DNA of 64,000 bases from Anthostomella pinea (taxonomy: Eukaryota; Ascomycota; Sordariomycetes; Xylariales; Xylariaceae): NCBI GenBank assembly GCA_963556695.1, contig CAUWAG010000020.1:620001-684000 (forward strand), written 5' to 3'. A program made the translations under genes and the position numbers. Shown here piece after piece: positions 1-10,586 of this stretch. Below the pieces are notes generated by a model. The model was not told where the DNA came from and did not search any database. It was given only the letters and a program-made list of their open reading frames with translations. The first letter of the stretch is position 1, and every line of letters starts with the position of its first letter.

Positions 1-709
1 ACGATGTCAGTTGAGGGAGGCCGAGGAGAAATAGAAATCGCTTACACAAGATGTCGGCAATCAGGAGGAAGGCGATGAAGCTGCTTCGAACTGCCTTCGC
101 CTGAAGGAGAGATATCATGACAATCGGTAGGACAATGGAGATCACCTTGCCTGCGAGCTGGATGTGCTTGAGCGTGAGTCGTAGATGAGGTTTCGTGGAC
201 CAGCCGTATACCGATTGAGTCAAGGAGAAGGCCCAAAACAACACGGATGTTGCCTCGATATTGTAGCAACAAAACTGTATGTAAAACAACACCAAGTCGA
301 CCCCAGTAGAGCTATTGGCAATGACGAGTTCCGGATTCCCAGCATTGGCCCGAGCATGGTGGAATTGTTGTGTCATAACCGATTCCCATTTCCTATGGGA
401 TTTCTTAGTTGTAGTTGCCAGTGCTGGTATTGAAGGGCGAGTGTCAAGGCTCACACGTAGACATGGAACTGCTGGATGATACTGGCCGTAGTCGAAATCA
501 GAGTGAAGTAGGCAATCCATGCCACATCTAGTCAAGGTGATTAGCATCAGGAGGCAGATCCCAGAAGGTCTGAATAGCGCACAGCTTGTTCGTTCATGGT
601 GAACCCACACCAACCAACTGAGCAACCCGCCGCATACCTCACAGATGAGACTGTAGAGAAGCACGCCCGCCGCTGCGCCGTGAGCTTCGGCTGGAATTCC
701 AATAGTCAT
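1..709 (-). CDS. Polytopic membrane protein, 3' end outside the window
   Basis: Function unknown. I assembled the model by splicing: exons 709-643, 527-455 and 392-46, with a donor (GTAAGC) at 45 whose acceptor is beyond the window. All phases agree. The protein starts MTIGIPAEAHG and continues with hydrophobic helices (LLYSLIYVAWIAYFTLIS, then YNIEATSVLFWAFSLTQSVYGW, then two more near SIVLPIVMISLL and SSFIAFLLIAD). This gives at least four membrane spans, and the pattern resembles a conserved fungus-specific integral membrane family I cannot name. The reading frame stays open upstream of the ATG, so the start could lie further up. No signal for a particular pathway is visible. Introns: 528-642 and 393-454. 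Confidence 0.6.
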   Translation of the reverse strand, partial: MTIGIPAEAHGAAAGVLLYSLICEVCGGLLSWLVWVHHERTSCALFRPSGICLLMLITLTRCGMDCLLHSDFDYGQYHPAVPCLRVSLDTRPSIPALATTTKKSHRKWESVMTQQFHHARANAGNPELVIANSSTGVDLVLFYIQFCCYNIEATSVLFWAFSLTQSVYGWSTKPHLRLTLKHIQLAGKVISIVLPIVMISLLQAKAVRSSFIAFLLIADILCKRFLFLLGLPQLTS

Positions 710-2040
710 GTCGGTGGCCTCCCGTGACTGGTGGTCAGAACTCTCAGAGTCGTGTGTAGTCCGTGTGTACAAGACAGAAAGGAGGGAACCACGCCCTGGG
801 AAGCGATGGAATTGTATATGTTCCACAGCCGTGCAACCTTCAGTCGTCCCCTGCTCAAGGTCTTATAATACGATATAGACAACGCGCATGGATGATAGTC
901 CAATCCCCCACTCGGAGATTAGACATGGCTGCAGGTCTGGTGCGACATCAAGCAGACACATGAGGCTCAAAAAGAAACAGCTGATACTGTATGCAACGCG
1001 GCCACGCAGCCCATCAAAGGCCAAGGCATTTGTCGTACTTCTGAGTGTACGCTGACACTCCTCCTTCGTCCATAGTGACATTGGAGCTGCAACGGCGGCC
1101 AGAACGGATGTGAGTTACATCAGATGATCAGAGTCGATTCGACAGGGTTGAGGGTACCAAGTGTAACCCCAACGCTCGAGAATAAGAAATGGGGGTTTGA
1201 GAACCATCGAAGAAGAACTGCTATCGTGTATGCAGGTGGAGTGGGTCGCGAGCCTACAGTGCTTGGCTTCAGGGTATACCGGTAAGCTAGAGGCAGGTAA
1301 ATATGGCGTTCGCGAACAATGCCATATTCAGACTATTCAGATGAAGGTCTCCCGAGAAATGGTGATTCCCTTCAAGCTTCAGGAACATGATCCGCACTGA
1401 GCCGGACCGGGGGACCCAACGATCAGGCGAGCTCTCAGCTCCAAAAGGTAGTCTTCTCCGCGAATAGCTTCGTCATCCGATCGGACCGATCTAGTTGAGA
1501 CGGAGGTTGAATAGGGTCAGGGTTAGGAACCGGCAACATCGAGGTCATGTTGCAATTACTGCCAATACTCTTGAACGAGCTCCTCATCCCCCGGACGTCA
1601 TGATGGGTTCCGATCGAATGTTCTGTCAGCTCACTTCATGCAAACGAGGGAGACGAGTGGTCGGAAGGTGCTCCGGCGATGATTGGCCATTGGCTGTTGT
1701 GTCATCACATCTCTCACTGTCTCAGCCCTTGGTGTTGAGAGGAGGGGATCCCAGGCCATGTTCACTGCACTTCAATATCGTGTGTCAAGATACGCACGTT
1801 GGGGCACCAGCCACTTCCAGCAGGTTAGGTCCACTGTAACACGTCTAAGCCACAGATCATCACCCCGCTACGCCTCCAAAGTCCATTAACGCGATACTTC
1901 ACTCAAGACGCGTCTCAAATCGAAGCCTGTGAATCGTGAGCTGGGAATTGACCGATGCAACGCTGAACAAATCCTTTACATAATACCGCGACAGCACATC
2001 TCGGACATCATCGCCATACAACTGCGCATTGTTGTCCGCC
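710..2040. other. Intergenic region, no gene recognised
   Basis: This interval lies between the start of the membrane-protein gene (-) and NSE1 (+), so it should hold two divergent promoters. Short open frames on both strands (for example near 863-1081 and 1495-1839) show no recognisable domain. An upstream exon of the membrane protein could lie within roughly 710-900. Confidence 0.5.
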
Positions 2041-3030
2041 ATGTCGGACGACGATCAGGACGATATCCCTGCCCGCTACAACGATGGCAACCGCGCCTTC
2101 CTCCAAGCCTTCATGGCCCGAGGCACCATGACATTCAAGGAATCGCAGCCCATCCTAGCCGCCATCTTCACAGCCCAGGAGAACGAGCAGACCGAGCCCA
2201 ACCAAGTCACCCAGGAGCAATTCGCCTCATACGTGTCCGCGGCGTCTGCCGCAATCTCACCCTTCGACCTGGAGATCCGCAGTACGCTGCACCAAACGAA
2301 AAAGGTGCGAGTGTACGCCCTCGTCAACACCACCTCAGATCTCATGACCCAACTCGCAACGCTACACAATGCCGACGAGATCGCCTTCATCAAGCGCGTC
2401 ATCGACGCCATGTTCGAGAAGTACAACACTCCGCGCCAGGAGGTCATGGGCGTCGACGGGATGCAGGCCATCAAGCTTCGCACGGCGCCGCGGCAGGTCA
2501 ACGAAGACGAGGACATGGAGAACGGCGAGAGCCAGCCCGCCACGCAGTCCCTCAAGGGTCTCAAGGCCACCGAGGTGGAGACGGTGATGGCCAGCATGGT
2601 CGACGAGGGCTGGTTCGAGCGCACCGGCGAGGGGCTCTACAGCCTCAGCCCACGCGCGCTGATGGAGCTGCGGTCGTGGCTCGTCGAGTCGTACAACGAC
2701 CCCGACGCCGAGGAGGGCGAGTGGCAGCGCGTCAAGTTCTGTGAGGCCTGTAAGGAGATCGTCACGGTCGGACAGCGCTGCCCGGAGCGGGACTGCAACG
2801 CCCGGCTTCACGACATATGCGAGGACGCCTTCTGGAGAACGCGGAGACAGCGGAAGTGTCCCAGGTGCGAGAAGGAGTGGACGGGAACGCACTTCGTGGG
2901 TGCCAGAGCCGTCACCGAGACTGAGGCGTACCAACGGGGTAGGAGAAAAAGTGGCAAGGGAGGACGGAGCAGCAATCTGGTCGAGCATATCATGCATGAT
3001 GGCGAAGAAGACGAGGACGACGAGGATTGA
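2041..3030 (+). CDS. nse1: NSE1, RING-like subunit of the SMC5/6 complex
   Basis: Single-exon, 329-residue protein. Nse1 is the winged-helix plus variant-RING subunit that pairs with Nse3 in the SMC5/6 complex and supports ubiquitin ligase activity in DNA repair in the nucleus. The N-terminal 220 residues fit the Nse1 winged-helix region (FLQAFMARGTMTF, later VMASMVDEGWFERT and LSPRALMELRSWL). The C-terminal zinc domain (about residues 232-276) shows CEAC, then CPERDC, then LHDIC, then KCPRC: a C4HC3-type arrangement as in NH-RING Nse1 proteins. An acidic tail (GEEDEDDED) ends the protein. I chose the ATG at 2041; the frame extends only four non-ATG codons further. A long antisense frame over this gene is a by-product of GC-rich codons. 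Confidence 0.9.
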   Translation: MSDDDQDDIPARYNDGNRAFLQAFMARGTMTFKESQPILAAIFTAQENEQTEPNQVTQEQFASYVSAASAAISPFDLEIRSTLHQTKKVRVYALVNTTSDLMTQLATLHNADEIAFIKRVIDAMFEKYNTPRQEVMGVDGMQAIKLRTAPRQVNEDEDMENGESQPATQSLKGLKATEVETVMASMVDEGWFERTGEGLYSLSPRALMELRSWLVESYNDPDAEEGEWQRVKFCEACKEIVTVGQRCPERDCNARLHDICEDAFWRTRRQRKCPRCEKEWTGTHFVGARAVTETEAYQRGRRKSGKGGRSSNLVEHIMHDGEEDEDDED

Positions 3031-4062
3031 GTTTGGGCCGGGAACGACAAAAACGCGAAGGAAAGCCTCGTCGCTGGAAAATGGTCTGGTTGAGCAGGGG
3101 TTCAACCAAGTAGATACCCTTGTGTGAGATATCAATGTGCTATGGCACTGGCTTCTGTAGGGGTTGTAGTCCCAGTCTGCCTGTCTACCTCATTTGCTGG
3201 AGTATGAGAACATTTGAGGTGTAATAAATACCGAACCACCGACCTGATCCTTGGTGATACCTCTCTATGAAGCCAACTTGCTACCTGACGGGAAAGAACA
3301 TAATAAGCACCTACCCTGATTCGAGGTGTGCCATGGGCTGAACACCGGGACACGCAAGTGTGTAAGGTACATGACATCAAGTTGATTCGCAAAAGTTGAT
3401 GCATTCTACACTCTGGTGCTCCTACTAATGCTCCTGCTGGTGCTCCTACTGTGATCCCCTAAGCCTCAACTTGCATATAGGTCGTTCTTTAGATTGGTCC
3501 CAAGCACCTGCACTGGGCTGACAACGGTAGGGTATACAGTAGAGAAACAGAGATATCAATCAAAATTTACCCGGTCCTGCAGAACTACCCTTCAAAACTG
3601 ATCATTGGACTAGAGATACTATCCGATGCTCATTTGTTCGCGATCAGAATGAACCGAGGCGAGATCCCTGATGAACTCCAGGCTGTGGCTGTGTCCAGGG
3701 ACCATTGAACTGCCGAGATCTAGCGTGGTCCAGGCCAGCCGGTCGACCCCACGGCCCCCCACAACAAGCTATCGCCACAGCGGTCGGGTCACTGGTGCAT
3801 GTGAGTGTGGCGGGGCAGTTAGTGACGTATGAACTCTACAGCCGCCAAAGGCCTCCCGCCAGCCAATATGCACCCGGCGAAGCAGCATAAAACAGGCTGG
3901 AGAGTTGGTTGGGTGCAACAATCTCAGTTTTTGAAACATCCAGACTTCATTGTCCTGCATCTTTTCTTCTATCACACATCCACTGCATACGAAGAGCATC
4001 TAGACCGCAGACATACGACTCAACCCATTTCCGAGGGACTGTTCCCACCCCAAGAAGACAAG
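3031..4062. other. Intergenic region with a small imperfect direct repeat
   Basis: Contains the NSE1 3' UTR and the promoter/5' UTR of the next gene. Around 3414-3452 the unit TGCTCCTACT / TGCTCCTGCTGG recurs as a short imperfect tandem repeat. No coding potential recognised. Confidence 0.5.
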
Positions 4063-5545
4063 ATGCTGAATTACTTCACCACCAAGGTGAAGAAACAGCG
4101 CGCGGACAGGGCCAGCGAGGACAAGGCCGACAAGCAGCAACTCGACAAGGAGAAGGCCGTCGCCTCGAAGCTCGCAAAGTCCGAAGCGGCGCTCAAGTTA
4201 CCAGAGCGGCGCTCCACCTCACCAAAGGTCATCTCGAAGCCCGAGGCTCCTGCGCCCCGAGGCCCAGAAGGTAGTATTCCTGCATCCGTCGAATGTTCAA
4301 GCTGACAGGTAATATCCAGGAGCTCCAACCAATGCCGACCAAGAAGATGCCGATCTTCAGCGAGCCTTGGCCGAGTCAGCCGCCGCGTCTGGTATTCAGC
4401 CCCAAGGCACACCCATTCTCGACCGCGAAGACGAGCGGTTCCTGGAGAGCCTGACCTCATCCGAGTTAGTCCCCTCTCTTGGCGAGGACGACAATGAGAC
4501 CCCACCGCCCCTGCCCCCTCGCGTGAAGACGCCTGTCTTCGATATAGACAGCGATGTCTCTAGCATCGCGAGCATGGAAGAGGAGAAACCCGATGTGAAG
4601 GGCAAGGGCAAAGAGCAGGCCACTACCGACAACAACTTGAAGCCAGCGCCCAAGCGCTTCTCCTTCGTAACGAACCTCTCACGCAACATATCGATGCGGC
4701 GCAAGCCCAGCTCCGCCAACAAGACGGCCAGCCTCGAGCCCTCGTCGCACCTTGCAGTCCCCAATCAGGAAATTCAGAAAGAAGAGACGGATATCACGCG
4801 CGTGCTCGACGACCTCGGCCTCTCGGCGCAGAACAACAAGACCTTCTCGCTGTCCAAGGAGTCGGCCGAGATGGTGCAGAAGTTCACGCAGGTGCTCAAG
4901 GACCTCGTCAACGGCGTGCCGACCGCGTACGGCGACCTCGTCGCCCTGATCGACGACCGCGACGGCATCATCGCCCGCAACTACGAGAAGCTCCCCAAGA
5001 GCCTCAAGAAGCTCGTCACGCAGCTGCCCGACAAGCTGACCTCATCCTTGGCGCCGGAGCTGCTCGCCGTCGCGGCCGAGGCGCAGGGCCTCAGTACTGC
5101 CTCCACGGAGGGCGGCAAGGCGGGCCTGAAGGGCGCGGCTAAGAATTTCCTCACGCCTAAGAATATGAAGGAAATTATTACCAAGCCAGGCGCCATCGCA
5201 GGCTTGCTTAAGGGCATCGTCAACGCGCTCAAGACGCGTTGGCCCGCGTTCATAGGTACCAATGTCCTGTGGAGCGTCGCCGTCTTCCTGCTGCTGTCGG
5301 CGCTATGGTACTGCTATAAGCGCGGCCGCGAGGAGCGGCTCGATGGCGAGGCGGCCGCCGCGGCTGGCTCGCCCATCGATGCGGGTGACCGTGTCGAGGA
5401 GCTGCCCGACGACCCGCTATTGCCGGCACCGGAGTCTGGTGCTGCCGCGAAGAAGCCCTGGGAGGACGAGGGCGAGAAGAGTACGCAAGGCGTCAAGTTG
5501 CCGCCTCCTCCTGTTGGCGAACATGCGGTGCCCTCGGCGAAGTAG
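4063..5545 (+). CDS. Conserved fungal protein with one C-terminal membrane segment
   Basis: Two exons, 4063-4270 and 4320-5545, separated by a 49-nt intron, give 477 residues. Residues 1-70 are a highly charged, coiled-coil-like stretch (KKQRADRASEDKADKQQLDKEK in outline). A Pro/Ser/Glu-rich linker follows, then a helical domain (about 210-370: TRVLDDLGLSAQNN, VLKDLVNGVPTAYGDLVALIDDRD, LKKLVTQLPDKLTSSLAPE). A single transmembrane segment lies around 382-402 (TNVLWSVAVFLLLSALWYCY), followed by an acidic, Ala/Pro-rich tail. I recognise the layout as a conserved filamentous-fungal protein without a known role. Location in an organelle or ER membrane is an inference from the single hydrophobic segment and the lack of an N-terminal signal. 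Confidence 0.8.
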
Positions 5546-6220
5546 GTTGCGTGGATCGAGCTCATGATAGAAACGCACCCTGGTTGGAGGGAGATGGTGA
5601 TGGACAGTGGTATGGTGAGACAAATATGATGACGATACCCCCTTTTTTTCTGTTCCGAAGTCCTTCGTTGGCTGCGCTGTGGGTATGGTAATGACAATAT
5701 CCCTTTTCGCGAGGTAAAGGTTGTTTAATGAGTTTGGGGTTTGGTCCGCGAGCAAGATAGGGGATGGCTGGCCTAGATGTGGCGAGAGTCTTTTCGCCTG
5801 AATACCTCTATTTAGTTTAAGTAATGAATTACGCACGTCTCACAGAATACTCTCTTAGAATCATGTGCAGCACGCCGATCATGTCTGGGTATATTCGGGC
5901 GCGGACTATCTCCTATCTACCCTGCCCAGTCTGTCTAAGCACCGCAGGTTGGGTAGCCACGGCATCTATGAGCAGGCTCAGACCGCTCGGCATATCCTGA
6001 GCAGAATTGCGTAGCGCTCCGACGGAGATCGTAAAGCAACCCATGCATATCTCAGAGCCCCAAGGACACTTTGCCTGTCTTCCTCGCTGACCTCCCATCG
6101 CAGAGTAAGGAGGCTGCCAGGACAAGAAGACCCCAAACGCAGCCACCACCATGGAATCCATTGTGGGTTCGTGTCGTACTGTACAGGCCGTCTTGGCACT
6201 CACTCACTCTGTGCCTACTT
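5546..6220. other. Convergent intergenic region (3' UTRs)
   Basis: Lies between two convergent genes. T-rich stretch near 5641-5650; no gene seen. Confidence 0.5.
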
Positions 6221-8036
6221 CTAGTCATCCTGCACAATCTCCTTGATCTCCTCCCTGCCGGGCGCAATCCCCACCAACGTCTCGGCCTTCCCGTCGCGCC
6301 CGCCCGTGCGGTCGATGACGCGCGCGCCGTCCTGCATCCAGAAGTCGACCTCGTCGACGATGTCCGCGACGACGTCCTCGACGATCTGCTCGTCGTAGCG
6401 CTCTGCCAGCGGCCGGACCTTATCCAGCTTCTGCGCGGCTTGGTTGCTGCTCTGCTGCCCGACCATGACGGTGTCCGGGTCCGGATCCTGGGCCGCGTCC
6501 ACCATGTCGACGTCGTCGCCGTCCGCCGCTGCGAACCCCGGCGGTGGGCACCAGAAGCGCGGGCCGAAGTTGACCTCGGCCGCGCCGCCGCGGAATAAGC
6601 TGATCGCAGGGTAGTAGCCGAGCATGCCGTCGTCCATGCCCTCCCGCGCACCGACCTGGACCTGAGGTTTCGAGGCGGGCGGGAGGAAGGCGAGCAGGTC
6701 CGTGAAGGGCGTGCCCATCAGCACGCCATTCTTGTAGACCTTGATGTAGGAGTTGGGCAGGGTCCGAAGGGCAGGTTCCTTGTGGTTCGGGTTGGGTCTA
6801 TCGCCAGGCCTACTGCCGGCAGTCCCCGACGCGCCCACGGGCGACGGGTTCATCAGGTCCTCCAGCTCCTTCGTCGTGTGGTAGTCGATCTTCTCGAAGT
6901 AGATGTGCGCCTTGAACCGGATGGGTATCCGGTCGCGCACGATGTTGGCTGCCTCCGCGCTCGGTTCTTCGTCGTCGAGGAGGTCCACGGCCGGGTTGTA
7001 TTGGCCCTGGACTACCTTCCGGTGTAGCTGTTCTGACGGCAGTCGGATCTCGAGCCCGATGACGTCGCCTTCCTTGATATCCTCACCGGCGGGGAAGAAG
7101 TCCTTGGGTCGGGACATGTGCACCTTCTGGCCTTCCACGTCTCGGATACCATAGCTGTAGGCATCGAACCCGACTGGCGCATCTAGTGAGGCCTCTCGTC
7201 TTGCGAAGCCCATGCGCACGTGGCCGTGCGCCTCGCCCTTGCTACCATCCGCGGTATTGATTGTTCCTCTAGTGATTTTGCATTCCCAATACCATGTGCC
7301 CTGGCGCACCGCAACGTTCGCTCTTGCCATCCGGAAGCCCTTGTCCGTCGTGATGTGTCGGCCTGACTGGTCCAGGTACATGTGTGTGGAGGCATCTTCG
7401 AAGCTGATGTGAGCACCGTGGGGTTCAGGTTCGGTCTGGCGGTAGTAGAAGGAGGAAGGGAAACCGGGGTCGGCTATGCAATGGAGGTAGTGGTAGTTCT
7501 TCTTGTTGTAGACACTGTAGCCCGAGTCAGCAATGCAACGCGCCACCTGGATCTCGAGGTGCAACCTACTGTTCGGAGGTCTCGAGGAACTCAATGGTGG
7601 AACCGTCGAGGGCGGGGACGTTGTGGTGATGGGCGAAGAGAGGAGCCCGAGCGGGCTCGAAGTCTGAGGGTTTCGGGGGCGCTAACTTATATCGCAACGG
7701 CGAAGACTCGTTCGGCGGCAGGTCCTTGGCCTTGGGATCTGGCGTGGCCCTCGAGCTGTCTGCGCCGAGTCCGCCGCCCTTGGACTCGCGCTTCTTGAGC
7801 GTTTCCTTCTTGGTCCGCGCAGGTTTGGTTTCGCGGGCCATGGCTGCTATATCGTCATGCGACTGTGTTTTGCTTAGTTTCGGGTCCGGGTTGGGGTTGA
7901 GAGGCGAGGAAACTGGGGGTGCATGGTCGTCCTCGAGAGCTCGCTTTTGCGGAAGAGCAGAGGGTAATGGTATTGGGAGAACAGGCACGGGAACGGGTGT
8001 GATCTGCCGCTTGGGGGAACCAATATTGGTGGCCAT
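6221..8036 (-). CDS. bre2: BRE2/ASH2-like SPRY protein of the COMPASS complex
   Basis: Exons 8036-7570 and 7514-6221, joined across a 55-nt intron (GTAGGT...CTACAG), encode 586 residues. Bre2 (Ash2L in animals) is the SPRY subunit of COMPASS/Set1C, the nuclear H3K4 methyltransferase. The N-terminal 150 residues are Pro/Lys-rich and disordered. The SPRY domain follows: GRHITTDKGFRMARANVAV, GTWYWECKI, HVRMGFARREASLDAPVG, AYSYGIRDVEGQKVH, GDVIGLEIRLP, then FKNG-type strand SYIKVYKNGVLMGTPF and ALSLF-like YYPAISLFRGG. Long insertions inside SPRY are typical of fungal Bre2. The C-terminus (EIVEDVVADIVDEVDFW) is the short helix region expected for the Ash2/Dpy30 interface. That last assignment is inferred from its position. 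Confidence 0.92.
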
Positions 8037-8682
8037 GGTGACAATATCTTTTTAAACATTAATAGGGCTATGTAGTAATGGCACAGTGGCACTAATCGTA
8101 GAAGCCTGAAGTTGTAACGAGTCGAGTGGTAGAGGTGAAGAAAGTTGGAATGGGGAGCTTCAAAGTGAGGCTCTGCAACGGCGCATGCCAGGTAGGTGGT
8201 GCGCTCCATACCCCCCCACCATCCTCTCATCCCCGGGACCTTTCCCAGCAGCCCCAGCTCTCCTGTCTAACGTCGATCTCGCCCATACCTTTTCATTCAT
8301 GTCGCAGCACACAACCTTGAGGCATTCATAGTGCAATGGCATATGAGATACGTCTATCACAGGCCAACTCAAATCTTGACTGGAACCATTGCATCTTTCC
8401 AAGCTTCCAAATAGCATGCCAAGTGAGAAGTTCCCAGTCATCGTACAACTGTTGGTAGCCGTTGCGTTTACCGACCGTTCATAGACACCGCAGCATACCC
8501 GTCTCAAAATACAAGTTGGCCAGCGATGATTATAGCAGGCCGAAGTGGCTCCCAGAGAAAAAGAGGGTATAATCAGAACTATACACTCATCTAGAGCCCA
8601 ATTCCCGAAAGCAATTGATAAGAAATGCAGGAGTATCACAAAGCCCGCAAAAAGGTATGCAGAGCAAAAGAAAAACATCAAG
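8037..8682. other. Intergenic region upstream of BRE2
   Basis: Holds the BRE2 promoter and the region downstream of the tRNA. No protein-coding gene recognised. Confidence 0.5.
8666..8675 (-). terminator. Pol III terminator of tRNA-Arg
   Basis: On the minus strand this reads TTTTTCTTTT and begins 7 nt after the tRNA discriminator base, as expected for an RNA polymerase III stop. Confidence 0.75.
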
Positions 8683-8784
8683 CGACCAGCACGGGACTCG
8701 AACCCGCAACCTCAGTCTGCCTCCATATTACGCCTGTGAAGTAGTAAATAGGAGGACCGCGCGCTACCATTGCGCCAACCAGCC
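8683..8784 (-). tRNA. tRNA-Arg (anticodon CCU) with a 30-nt intron
   Basis: Read on the minus strand the cloverleaf is complete. Acceptor 8784-8778 pairs with 8690-8684. D stem GCGC/GCGC closes AATGGTA. Anticodon stem CGGTC/GACTG carries loop C-U-CCU-A-A. Variable loop is AGGTT. T arm is GCGGG-TTCGAGT-CCCGT. The anticodon CCU sits at 8752-8750. A 30-nt intron (8748-8719) begins one base after the anticodon, at the canonical site, and contains GGAGG that can pair with the anticodon region CCUCC, as the splicing endonuclease fold requires. The D and T arms resemble yeast tRNA-Arg(CCU). The seven acceptor pairs include four G-U-type pairs, which is unusual. Confidence 0.9.
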
Positions 8785-9326
8785 GTCGCTAAGGATCCGA
8801 TGCGATCCGAGCCAGTCAGATCGATCAGGGTGGTTGGGGAGTGTCGTAAGACGGTCTATGACTCTCGGCTCTTTTTATGTGGGACAGCCCTGGATGTCTT
8901 ATATGAACTGCAGGCGGTACGGCCGATATGCCGTGTATGGATGCACCGGTGGTGGTGATGTTGATTGTTGCTTGCTCAATTGCCGATGGATGGGATGTTT
9001 GGAGACGTCGGGTCGTTTGTTTGTACCATGGCTGGAAGCGCCGCATGTTTAATTGAAATTGTTGAGCAGATATCTGGCCAACGTCTTTGCTCCAGGCGAG
9101 TGGTTGGGGGCCTGGACGGCTACCCTAGTGCCGCGGGCGGGCGCCGGGCATGTGAATTGGAGCCGAGGGTTGCTGGATGGCAGGATGGTCGGGTCCAACA
9201 AATGATGTCCAGCAGATACCTAGTAGCTGCTAAACAAAGCTACAGCAATTGCTGCTGGGCTTCGAGAGCTGTTTGACGGCAACATGGCAGCGCTGACTTG
9301 AAAGGGCAATGCAACGCGGCCGGCTG
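8785..9326. other. Intergenic region
   Basis: Between the tRNA and the 3' end of the ACP synthase gene. No gene recognised. Confidence 0.5.
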
Positions 9327-9973
9327 CTATTGCGCTTTTGGAACCTGGCGGTATCCCAGACAGACGGCAGTAGCATAGTCGCCATCGTGACTGATGCTAA
9401 TAGGCGCAATCATGTCATCGTAGACATCGTTGCCTCTGATCAGTGCCTGCGGTGGTCCAGTCGAGATTGACGGGTTTCCACCTTGCTGCAATAGCTCATG
9501 TTCTGCAATTGGGTCTGCTGGAGCGGTGCTGATAACGATCTGGTCCCACGTAAGTCGCGGCGAACGGGGATGCGCCTTCATCACTGCCTCTTTCGCGGCG
9601 AACCTGGCAGACCTGTCGTGAGTTTTGTGCTTTGTGATTTGAGCCGAGGTGCCGGAGTTGGCTGCATCGCTTACCTGCCAGCCATGTATTGCGCGGCTTT
9701 GCGCAAGGCGGGACTGCCCTGCGTCTGTTGCTGTGCATGGTGTTGGGCATTGTCACAAGACGGAGTTTTGGACGCGACAGCCGTGGAAGCCTCGGGTTCT
9801 TGGTCGAGTATGCACTCCAGTATCCTCACAGCCCTGGGTTGCTGGCGCTCCTCGGGGGTGAGAATGCGATGGACGAATCTGTGTCGTGCCTTGGATGCGA
9901 TAATTTTGTGGATCCTCGAGATTTGACAAATGTCGTTGCCAATGGAAAATGGCATCAATCCTCGACCGAGCAT
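9327..9973 (-). CDS. Holo-[acyl-carrier-protein] synthase (4'-phosphopantetheinyl transferase)
   Basis: Exons 9973-9675 and 9612-9327 (62-nt intron) give 194 residues. The enzyme moves 4'-phosphopantetheine from CoA to a serine of an acyl carrier protein. The AcpS-type signature is present: IGNDI (Asp14) binds Mg, and FAAKEAVMKA (Lys107, Glu108) is the second catalytic motif. The size fits single-domain AcpS rather than the larger Sfp type, so the likely partner is the mitochondrial ACP, or a free-standing fungal PPT2-like role. Two ATGs compete: 9973 (MLGRGLMPF) and 9955 (MPFSIGND). I give the longer. A Gln/Ala/His-rich insert between the motifs (residues 55-95) is longer than in bacterial AcpS. 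Confidence 0.85.
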
Positions 9974-10586
9974 TCTTGGTTTGGTACAAAAGAAGATAAC
10001 AAGTGTTGGATTGTGTGGTGAGTTAAGGTTGAAGCTGTCGAGGGCTGGGCGTGATTGCTGGTGCAATCGCGAAAAAATCAAAACCGCGTTTGGGCGGCGC
10101 GTTCACCTTCACCAAGCTCAGATCATAATACCAGGTTACTTGTCAATTATTACGCCACATGGAACGTATCAAAACAGAGAGCAATAAAAAACGGCGAACG
10201 AAGGAGCTAATAAAGCTTTGACTTATGCATCATCGAATTTCATCCTTTCTGGGCTTCAGTCAGAGCCATTTTGAGCCTATCCATCACATGCCGGATACCT
10301 CAGTGACCCCTCAGATACCCGGAAACCATTGATGCAAAGAACCGAATTTTCAGGCCGGTCCATGACAGGCCACCAACCGCATCACATGCCATGCACACAT
10401 CAAAACTCCAATACAACACATCAAAAGCAAGCCGATTCTGAAGTGACAGTCTGTCTACAGTAGTCTCAGCACCCGTGTAACCCTTGATCGATATCACACT
10501 CGTACATGGACAGACTGTACTCCCACTCATCTCCAACTCGCCGAACACACCGCTCTCTGACGCACCGATGTTGGTGTCGAAACTGC
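9974..10586. other. Intergenic region
   Basis: Promoter side of the ACP synthase and 3' side of the DUF1774 gene. No gene recognised. Confidence 0.45.

Noticed and set aside
2362..3135. 257-codon open frame antisense to NSE1
   Set aside because: It mirrors GC-rich codons of NSE1, has no domain and no splice logic; NSE1 with its zinc motif explains the region.
6071..6598. 175-codon plus-strand frame over BRE2
   Set aside because: Shadow of the BRE2 3' part; leucine/valine/arginine composition is that of the complementary strand of Asp/Glu-rich coding DNA.
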